In this document: one piece after another, positions 1 through 4,850 of the stretch | Layout: each line of letters starts with the position of its first letter | Position numbering within the stretch: the stretch's first letter is position 1 | Source: Clostridia bacterium | GTDB taxonomy: Bacteria; Bacillota; Clostridia; Oscillospirales; Acutalibacteraceae | DNA length: 6,707 nt | Direction: 5' to 3' | Assembly: GCA_017454565.1 (NCBI GenBank) | Contig: JAFTCS010000148.1 | Coordinates: 1-6,707, forward strand | Made by a program: the position numbers and the translations under genes | The notes under the pieces: generated by a model | What the model saw: only the letters and a program-made list of their open reading frames with translations | Told to the model about the DNA's origin: nothing | Databases searched by the model: none

Positions 1-126
1 GTAGTTTCCCTCTTGTTTATCAATCCCCGCGAACAGGGGAGCGCAGGCTCTGCGCCAAAACTTTTGTGTTGTCGTTTTTAGAATATTATTCTGTGTGCGA
101 GGAGTGTAGTTTCACTCTTGTTTATC
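1..126 (+). repeat. Left copy of a structured intergenic repeat (one full 105-bp unit plus the start of the next)
   Basis: The block GTAGTTTC-CTCTTGTTTATC occurs at 1-21 and again at 106-126 with one mismatch, giving a 105-bp period. Between the copies lie, in order, a hairpin with a CCCC/GGGG stem (24-40), one A, a second perfect hairpin GCGCAG-GCT-CTGCGC (41-55), the odd palindrome CAAAACTTTTG (56-66), a 13-bp palindrome AGAATATTATTCT (80-92) and a CTGTGTGCGAGGAGTG block (91-106). The same ordered elements recur at 6440-6642 in the same orientation. The second unit stops at 126, where the neighbouring glycosyltransferase gene begins, and its last bases supply that gene's stop codon. I do not recognise the family; it could be a MITE-like or REP-like dispersed element, or the DNA of a structured RNA. 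Confidence 0.85.
24..55 (+). other. Double hairpin of the left repeat unit
   Basis: Stem 1 is TCCCC (24-28), loop GCGAACA, GGGGA (36-40). Stem 2 is GCGCAG (41-46), loop GCT, CTGCGC (50-55). Both are perfect. The right-hand copy at 6524-6554 has the same layout (7-nt loop, one A spacer, 3-nt GCT loop) but different, still fully paired, stem bases. A weak U-run (CTTTTG at 60-65) follows, so weak rightward termination is possible but not convincing. Confidence 0.75.
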
Positions 127-1306
127 CGTCCTGTGAATCGGCACTGGCAGCTTGGCGCTCTTTTATGAGCCTTTTGTAAAGCTCAAGCATGCGCTCGGCA
201 AATGCCTGTTCGCTGAAATCCTTGGATATTCTGAGTGAGCTTTCAGACATTTTCCTCTGCAGTTCCGGGTCTCTCAGTATTTTGAGCGTTCTCTCGGTGA
301 ACTCCTGCTCGTCGTGATAGACATATCCGTTTTCACCGTCCGACAGCACGCCCTGCAGGCACGGATCGTCCCTACATACCAGCGGCAGACCGCATGCCAT
401 TGCTTCAAGATATGTCAGGCTGTGCATCTCAAAGGTCGAGGCACTCAGGAAAGCTTTGCCAAGCTTATAGTATTTGTAGGTATCGTCATGGGGCACAAAG
501 CCGGGAAAGATCACCTTGTCGGAAATGCCTCTTTTGGCGGCTGTCTGCTCAAGATGCTTGCTGTCGGGGCCGGTGCCTGCTATCATAAGTCTGGCATCAG
601 GCTCCTCTTTGAGAACTGACGGGAAATAGTTCACGATCTCTTCGATGTTCTTTTCGCCGCTGAGTCTGGATATTATCACCAGCAGCTTGTCGCTTTCCTT
701 TATACCGAGACTGCTGCGCAGCTCCTTTTTTTCTTCCTCGGTCACTTCCTTTGTGAATCTGCCGAGAACGATACCGTTCGGTATCACCATGTTGGGATTT
801 TTCAGGCTGTAGCCGTCAAGCAGAGCCTTAGCTTTGTATGAAGGAACGGTTATCATATCAGCGCCGCGGTATACAACGCGCATGAGCTTTTTTACGCTCC
901 ATTCAACGGCCTTCATATTGGCATGGTCATGGAAGGCAAATTTTGCATAGTCGGTGTGCCATGTCATAACAACAGGCGCATCGGATTTTTTTGCGATGGA
1001 TTTGGAGAGCTTGCTTGCAGGGCCTTCGGTGTGAATATGCACAATGTCGGGCTTCCATTCCTTCAGCTCGTCAAGATAGGGATGGTGCCTTACAAAGCTC
1101 AGGCGCACATCGGGATACAGAGGTGTATTGAACGAGGGAAGATAATAAACGTCACCCTCATGGTGGGCGTCGCGGTCTTTCGACATGGTAAGTATCCTTA
1201 CTTCGTGACCTTGAGCCGTATAGGTATCGTAAAGAGTTTTGAGCACTACGGTGACTCCGTTGGTCAGGGTAGTTGCATAGGCATCGGCAGATAGCAGTAT
1301 CTTCAT
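122..1306 (-). CDS. GT4-family glycosyltransferase, probable 1,2-diacylglycerol 3-glucosyltransferase-like
   Basis: A 394-aa GT-B enzyme expected to transfer a sugar from a nucleotide donor, acting at the inner face of the membrane. It follows the layout of Firmicutes/Acholeplasma monoglucosyldiacylglycerol synthase homologues: N-terminal TNGV acceptor loop (15-18), IHTEGP (91-96), WHTDY (116-120), IPNGI (175-179), donor-site RLSGEKN (214-220), GTGP (244-247) and the E-x7-E motif with Glu293 and Glu301, followed by AMACGLPLV and RDDPCLQGV. Length is normal for the family. The usual Gly of the E-x-x-G-L-T motif is Ser here (EMHSLTY), so donor or acceptor preference may differ. The ATG start at 1304-1306 is preceded by GGAAGGAGAA about 5-8 nt upstream. 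The gene stands alone, divergent from the 1638 gene. Its TAA stop (122-124) lies inside the left repeat, and the last residues (AASADSQDG) look like an unconserved tail. The GT4 assignment is firm; the lipid substrate is inferred and another polyprenyl or glycolipid acceptor is possible. Confidence 0.88.
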   Translation of the reverse strand: MKILLSADAYATTLTNGVTVVLKTLYDTYTAQGHEVRILTMSKDRDAHHEGDVYYLPSFNTPLYPDVRLSFVRHHPYLDELKEWKPDIVHIHTEGPASKLSKSIAKKSDAPVVMTWHTDYAKFAFHDHANMKAVEWSVKKLMRVVYRGADMITVPSYKAKALLDGYSLKNPNMVIPNGIVLGRFTKEVTEEEKKELRSSLGIKESDKLLVIISRLSGEKNIEEIVNYFPSVLKEEPDARLMIAGTGPDSKHLEQTAAKRGISDKVIFPGFVPHDDTYKYYKLGKAFLSASTFEMHSLTYLEAMACGLPLVCRDDPCLQGVLSDGENGYVYHDEQEFTERTLKILRDPELQRKMSESSLRISKDFSEQAFAERMLELYKRLIKERQAASADSQDG

Positions 1307-1333
1307 GGTATTCTCCTTCCTCTTCGTAGGGGA

Positions 1334-1350
1334 ACGGATATTGTATCCGT
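1334..1350. promoter_or_regulatory. Perfect inverted repeat in the GT4 leader
   Basis: ACGGATA-TTG-TATCCGT is a perfect 7-bp dyad with a 3-nt centre. It lies 28-44 nt upstream of the GT4 start codon, just above its ribosome site. It could be a repressor operator or a small leader hairpin. No known consensus was recognised. Confidence 0.4.
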
Positions 1351-1364
1351 AAACAGACGAAATT

Positions 1365-1379
1365 TATCATGTAATGATA
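1365..1379. promoter_or_regulatory. Inverted repeat TATCAT-GTA-ATGATA
   Basis: A perfect 6-bp dyad with a 3-nt centre inside the GT4 leader. The half-site ATGATA recurs at 1431-1436, where it forms the -10 of a candidate GT4 promoter. It is AT-rich, so chance is plausible. Confidence 0.25.
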
Positions 1380-1430
1380 TGTTTGCATGCTGTCAGATAT
1401 CTCATTTCCGGGCAGCGTACTCTGATACTA

Positions 1431-1459
1431 ATGATAACACATTTTTCAGAATTTGTCAT
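1431..1459 (-). promoter_or_regulatory. Candidate proximal promoter for the GT4 gene
   Basis: Read on the minus strand: -35 ATGACA (1459-1454), a 17-nt spacer, and -10 TATCAT (1436-1431) preceded by TG at 1439-1438, an extended -10. Each hexamer is one base off consensus. The predicted start near 1425 would give a leader of about 120 nt. It competes with the distal leftward promoter at 1576-1604 as the main GT4 promoter. Confidence 0.5.
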
Positions 1460-1484
1460 TACTTGTTTAGACTTTTCTGAAAAA
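1442..1484. promoter_or_regulatory. 10-bp inverted repeat bracketing the candidate GT4 -35
   Basis: TTTTTCAGAA (1442-1451) and TTCTGAAAAA (1475-1484) are perfect inverted copies separated by 23 nt, with the leftward -35 hexamer between them. Separated dyad half-sites of this kind could bind a dimeric regulator. A run of T follows neither arm on the far side, so it does not look like a terminator. Confidence 0.35.
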
Positions 1485-1496
1485 ACTTATTATGTC

Positions 1497-1513
1497 GTAA
1501 AGCAATTCTTTAC
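1497..1513. promoter_or_regulatory. Inverted repeat GTAAAG-CAATT-CTTTAC
   Basis: A perfect 6-bp dyad with a 5-nt centre, 44 nt upstream of the rightward -35 and inside the predicted leader of the distal leftward transcript. A possible operator; the function is unknown. Confidence 0.3.
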
Positions 1514-1556
1514 AGGACGCTTAACTTTGCATTTTTCATAAAAAAGGTGGAAATGG

Positions 1557-1585
1557 TTGACATTTCTATTATGGGATTATATAAT
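1557..1585 (+). promoter_or_regulatory. Perfect-consensus vegetative promoter for the 1638 gene
   Basis: TTGACA (1557-1562), exactly 17 nt, then TATAAT (1580-1585). Both hexamers and the spacing match the primary sigma-factor (SigA/sigma70) consensus with no mismatch. The predicted start is about 1592, leaving a leader of about 46 nt before the ATG at 1638. It should be strong unless repressed. Confidence 0.85.
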
Positions 1586-1604
1586 GTGTATAACAGGATA
1601 TCAA
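1576..1604 (-). promoter_or_regulatory. Overlapping leftward promoter sharing the palindromic -10
   Basis: On the minus strand: -35 TTGATA (1604-1599), 17 nt, -10 TATAAT (1581-1576). The two -10 boxes overlap within the palindrome ATTATATAAT (1576-1585), so polymerase can bind in only one direction at a time. The leftward transcript would start near 1570 and carry a leader of about 264 nt to the GT4 gene. Confidence 0.6.
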
Positions 1605-1637
1605 AAAATATGAGCACAAAATAATCGAGGTGAGTTT

Positions 1638-2039
1638 ATGGATGAGAAAAACAATGATCTCGGGGAGCATTTCCGCGCACTTTATGAAGCGGTCGAGAGT
1701 CTGAAATCCTTTGAGGGGCTGACGAAAGACAGCCCGATAGGCGAGCTTATACAGATGGGCATGACAAAGGACGTGGACGGTGCAAAAGAGTGGGCGCAGA
1801 ACACCACGCTTTCCGATCTTATGGGACTTGACAAAATGAAGAACGGCACCGGAAATAAACAGCGCACTACCCCTGACGGAGAGGTTATAGAGGAAGTTAC
1901 CGGTACAGTGGTAGGAGCGTCCGGCAGCGACACAGACGAAAAGAAACCCGGTCAGGAAAAATTTGATGAGTACAAGGATATGCCGCTTATGGAGATTTTC
2001 CAGAATCTTGGCAATTTTGTTCCGCCGGACAAGAAATAA
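1638..2039 (+). CDS. Hypothetical protein, 133 aa, acidic, cytoplasmic
   Basis: I do not recognise this protein. It has no signal peptide, membrane segment or cysteine and is rich in Asp, Glu and Lys. Residues 1-70 look folded and helical. Residues about 71-112 are low-complexity, rich in Gly, Thr, Ser, Asp and Lys, and probably disordered. A short hydrophobic end (115-128) follows. Three similar short motifs stand out: SPIGELIQMG (32-41), TTLSDLMGLD (56-65) and MPLMEIFQNL (115-124), each roughly P/T-I/L-x-E/D-L/I-I/M/F; they may be binding motifs or helical repeats. The ATG start is supported by GAGGTG at 1629-1634 and by the perfect promoter upstream. It is first in a probable two-gene operon with the zinc-ribbon/LRR gene 41 bp downstream, so a shared role is likely but not identifiable. 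Confidence 0.8.
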   Translation: MDEKNNDLGEHFRALYEAVESLKSFEGLTKDSPIGELIQMGMTKDVDGAKEWAQNTTLSDLMGLDKMKNGTGNKQRTTPDGEVIEEVTGTVVGASGSDTDEKKPGQEKFDEYKDMPLMEIFQNLGNFVPPDKK

Positions 2040-2080
2040 GCAGTTTTCTGGTGTACAGAGACACATGGAGCGATGATAAG

Positions 2081-3127
2081 ATGCAAAAGACAAATAAAAA
2101 CATGAAGTCGTCAGAACCTGAAGAAAACAGACCAGATTCCGGTAAACTCACACAGAAACTGATATCCGGCGAAAGGACTGTAATAGATCCGGAAAAGCCT
2201 ATATCACAGGAGCACCGTATCAGATGCTCCTCCTGCAATACGGAATGGAATACAAAGGTGTCGCCGGAACGCATTACGATTTGTCCGTTCTGCGGCGGCG
2301 AGAAACTCAGGACTATTCCTTTCAGGCCGGCGCCAAAGCCGGAACAGCCCCAGGAAACACCTGAAAAAAGCTTTGCAAGGGAGTACAACCGTCCGTTTGA
2401 CCTGTTCGAGTATTCGGTCGAGGGCGGCGAGATATGGATAAGAAGATGCAATCAGAGCAGCAGTTTTTTCAGAGAGAATCTGACGGTGCCCGAAACGATA
2501 AACGGTTATCCTGTGACAAGTATTTTTAAGGACGCTTTCAAGCATTGTGACCGTCTGGTGTCTGTAAAAATACCCGAGGGTGTTACTAAAATAGGCATTG
2601 CATGCTTTTTCGGCTGTGACAACCTGGAAAAGGCGGAGCTTCCCGACAGTCTTGAAACCGTCAGTTCAGGCGCGTTCTGCAACTGCGGAAAGCTTGAGAG
2701 CATAAAACTGCCGGCGAACGTAAGTTTTCTGGGCGGCAGGGCATTTGAAAACTGTGTTTCACTGAAAAGTGTTGTACTGCCCGAAAGGATAACCGATATA
2801 AGTGTGTCGCTCTTCTATAATTGCGTTTCACTTGAAAGCATCGTCCTGCCCGATGAGATAATGACTGTCTCAAAGGACGCTTTTTCCGGCTGCAAAAAGC
2901 TGAAAAAAGTGGTTCTCCCTCAGATGGTCACTACCATAGGAAAGCGCGCCTTTTACGGATGCTTTGATCTTGAAAGCGTTTACATTCCCGAAAGTGTACG
3001 AAGGATAGGTGTGCTTGCGTTTTATGCCTGTGAGGACATTACAGTATATTCCCACACCCTTACGTACGCTGAGGAATACGCCAAAAGCGAGCGTCTGCAT
3101 TTTTCTACAAGGCCGCTTCATAATTAA
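2081..3127 (+). CDS. Zinc-ribbon and BspA-type leucine-rich-repeat protein (cytoplasmic)
   Basis: A 348-aa protein in three parts. After a polar N-terminus comes a treble-clef or zinc-ribbon-like module with CxxC pairs Cys49/Cys52 and Cys68/Cys71 (RCSSC and CPFCGG). A Pro/Glu-rich linker (about 75-100) follows. Residues about 134-319 then hold eight LRR_5 (BspA-like) repeats, mostly 23 residues, of the form L-x-S-V-x-L-P-x-x-V-T-x-I-x-x-x-A-F-x-x-C-x-x, closed by a short cap (YAEEYAKSERLHF). LRR_5 domains usually mediate protein binding and are often secreted; this one has no signal peptide, membrane anchor or sorting motif, so it probably acts inside the cell. An in-frame GTG at 2051 would add 10 residues but lacks a ribosome site. 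ATG 2081 has GGAG at 2067-2070 and is preferred. It is probably co-transcribed with the 1638 gene and is followed by an intrinsic terminator. The domain call is firm; the partner is unknown. Confidence 0.85.
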   Translation: MQKTNKNMKSSEPEENRPDSGKLTQKLISGERTVIDPEKPISQEHRIRCSSCNTEWNTKVSPERITICPFCGGEKLRTIPFRPAPKPEQPQETPEKSFAREYNRPFDLFEYSVEGGEIWIRRCNQSSSFFRENLTVPETINGYPVTSIFKDAFKHCDRLVSVKIPEGVTKIGIACFFGCDNLEKAELPDSLETVSSGAFCNCGKLESIKLPANVSFLGGRAFENCVSLKSVVLPERITDISVSLFYNCVSLESIVLPDEIMTVSKDAFSGCKKLKKVVLPQMVTTIGKRAFYGCFDLESVYIPESVRRIGVLAFYACEDITVYSHTLTYAEEYAKSERLHFSTRPLHN

Positions 3128-3146
3128 ATTATTCAGGAAATAATAT

Positions 3147-3185
3147 AAGCACCTGTTCTTTTGTGGTCTGAACAGGTGCTTTTTT
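3147..3185 (+). terminator. Intrinsic terminator of the 1638-3127 unit
   Basis: A perfect 12-bp stem AAGCACCTGTTC (3147-3158) / GAACAGGTGCTT (3170-3181) with an 11-nt loop, running into T3180-T3185. It starts 19 nt after the LRR gene stop codon. It separates this unit from the next promoter. Confidence 0.95.
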
Positions 3186-3215
3186 GTATTATATTGTGAA
3201 TTGTTCGTTTACATG

Positions 3216-3244
3216 TTGCAAAGCCGACAAAAAAATGATACTAT
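3216..3244 (+). promoter_or_regulatory. Extended -10 promoter for the GT28-like/GPH operon
   Basis: TTGCAA (3216-3221), 17 nt, then TACTAT (3239-3244) preceded by TG at 3236-3237, an extended -10. The predicted start is near 3251, giving a leader of about 100 nt before the ATG at 3354. No convincing riboswitch or attenuator structure was seen in that leader. Confidence 0.7.
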
Positions 3245-3353
3245 TAAGTAAATACAATAAAACAGCTCTCACTTGTTGGCTATAAATATGTACATTGCTG
3301 ACGGTGCGGGCAGGGTGTCCGGTGATTTCACATAAAAGAAGGGGAGGCTAACA

Positions 3354-4814
3354 ATGACTGACAGATCAAGGATCATCTTTGGCAACGAGATGAAAAAAAG
3401 TGTTCAGCGCCGCGCTGTACAGAGCAAGCGCAATTTTGAAAGTAAATACGGTGACGACAGTTCTCTGAAATACAGTCTGATGCTCAGAAAAAATCAGACT
3501 CTGTACGATCCATTTGGGGTGTACGATATCCGGCTGGATGAGGGTACTTCTGAGCTGGAGTTCGACAGGGAAAAAGGAGTCATCGTGGGTAATATCCGCA
3601 TGGGCTTCGGACATTACCGTATATCCATAGCTATGGCGTCGGCAGCTCATGCTCTCGGCTATACACCATACTGGATGGATCTCAATTCCTATCCTGTCAC
3701 TACATGTACTCAGGTCATAAGTGAGCAGAACAGGATGTACTCTCTTGGCTCCAGACTTTCGCAGAAGAGCAGGCTTTTCAACAGGCTTATTTGGGAGCCG
3801 CTCAACTATGAGGGCTTCCGCCAGCTCAGCTATAATGCCTGTGACCAGAAAAACGCCGAGCTTATGGCGCCTGTATTCAAGAATATACCCAAGGATATAC
3901 CCGTTATCGGCACACATGTCTGGCCTGCTCAGGCGGCGCTGCATGCGGGAATGGAGCATGTGGTCAACGCTATCCCGGATAACTGGCCGATGGCGCTGCA
4001 TCTTGCCGAGGGCAGCATACACACGATACAGACGCACCAGTCTTATATGGGGTACCGCATACTCAACGGCATGGACAAGGAGCATGTACTTCATCCCATG
4101 CCTGCCGGCAGTCTCGTGTATACAGGTCACTATGTTGACCACGAGCTTGCAGCCGGTGTTGAATCGGATTGCGACCGCAGGATATCCCGTTTCGGCGAAG
4201 GTAAACCAATGCGCTTCCTCCTTACCATTGGCGGTGCGGGAGCACAGAGAAAGCTTTTCGCGGAGATCATACGTCACCTGCTGCCTGCTATATGCAAGAA
4301 AAAGGCTGTGCTCTATGTAAATGTGGGAGACTACATTCAGGTATGGGAAGAACTGTGCAGGGATATCAGCGTTCTGAGGAAGGTGTCTGCTACTCATTTC
4401 AACAACTGGAGCGACACAAAAGGCTTCGCAGACCATGCTCTCGAAAAGGAAGTCTACGGCATACATGTATTCTGTCACAAGAATATTTTCGAGGCGGTTT
4501 ACTGCACGAATTTGCTCATGCGTTCGTGCGACGTGCTGCTTACCAAGCCCAGTGAGCTTTCGTTCTATCCTGTGCCAAAGCTGTTCTTAAAACGCATCGG
4601 CGGCCACGAAAAATGGGGAGCGATACATTCGGCGGAATTCGGTGACGGTACTCTTGAATGTGCCGACCTGCCGCATACCCTACAAATGGTCGATATGTTC
4701 ATGAACGACCGCGAGCTGTTCACAGGCATGTGCAGACAGATAAAAGTCAACAAAGAGTCAGGTCTGTATGACGGCGCCTACAAGGTTGTAGAGCTTGCTA
4801 TGAAGAATAAATGA
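3354..4814 (+). CDS. Uncharacterised GT-B-fold protein, MGDG-synthase/GT28-like
   Basis: A 486-aa soluble protein with no signal peptide or membrane segment. I do not recognise the exact family, but the motif order fits a two-domain GT-B glycosyltransferase of the GT28/MGDG-synthase/MurG type. Residues 76-89 (VVGNIRMGFGHYR-type) match the N-terminal glycine-rich GGGH-like loop, followed by an AxALGY...DL strand-helix as in that fold. GTHVW (186-190) lies where these enzymes have an acceptor-domain Thr-Asp/His motif. FLLTIGGAGAQ (288-298) opens the C-terminal domain. LLTKPSELSFYPVPKL (395-410), then IGGHEKWGA (415-423), matches the donor-site K-P/A-G-x-x-x-x-E...P-x-P-G-Q-E-x-x-N pattern in position. 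The N-terminal 70 residues, rich in Arg and Lys, are an unusual extension that might contact membrane or RNA. The start is supported by AAGGGGAGG at 3339-3347. The gene leads an operon with a GPH symporter 36 bp downstream, suggesting a linked sugar or glycolipid role. Fold call moderate; substrate unknown. Confidence 0.7.
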   Translation: MTDRSRIIFGNEMKKSVQRRAVQSKRNFESKYGDDSSLKYSLMLRKNQTLYDPFGVYDIRLDEGTSELEFDREKGVIVGNIRMGFGHYRISIAMASAAHALGYTPYWMDLNSYPVTTCTQVISEQNRMYSLGSRLSQKSRLFNRLIWEPLNYEGFRQLSYNACDQKNAELMAPVFKNIPKDIPVIGTHVWPAQAALHAGMEHVVNAIPDNWPMALHLAEGSIHTIQTHQSYMGYRILNGMDKEHVLHPMPAGSLVYTGHYVDHELAAGVESDCDRRISRFGEGKPMRFLLTIGGAGAQRKLFAEIIRHLLPAICKKKAVLYVNVGDYIQVWEELCRDISVLRKVSATHFNNWSDTKGFADHALEKEVYGIHVFCHKNIFEAVYCTNLLMRSCDVLLTKPSELSFYPVPKLFLKRIGGHEKWGAIHSAEFGDGTLECADLPHTLQMVDMFMNDRELFTGMCRQIKVNKESGLYDGAYKVVELAMKNK

Positions 4815-4850
4815 GATTCCCAAAAAATTGAAAACAAGAGGTGAATTATA

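Noticed and set aside
1..126. CRISPR array
   Set aside because: The period is over 100 bp, conserved blocks fill most of the unit, and there are no short unique spacers.
1638..1780. DUF1858-like domain in the 133-aa protein
   Set aside because: Only the opening (LTKDSPIGELI) resembles that family; its later conserved residues, including the Gly-Cys region, are absent.
2051..2080. GTG start for the LRR protein
   Set aside because: In frame, but with no purine-rich site upstream; ATG 2081 has GGAG at suitable spacing.
1569..2093. A 174-codon open frame antisense to the 1638 gene
   Set aside because: Same register effect; it has no ribosome site, reads across the promoter, and its sequence looks like an arbitrary Cys/Phe/Leu-rich product.
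3251..3353. Riboswitch in the leader of the GT28-like operon
   Set aside because: About 100 nt long but with no recognisable aptamer core, and no terminator hairpin before the start codon.
3366..4478. A 370-codon open frame antisense to the GT28-like gene
   Set aside because: It is in exact codon register with the sense gene, so it stays open simply because the sense gene avoids TTA, CTA and TCA codons. It has no ribosome site and no recognisable domain, while the sense frame has GT-B motifs and a good start.
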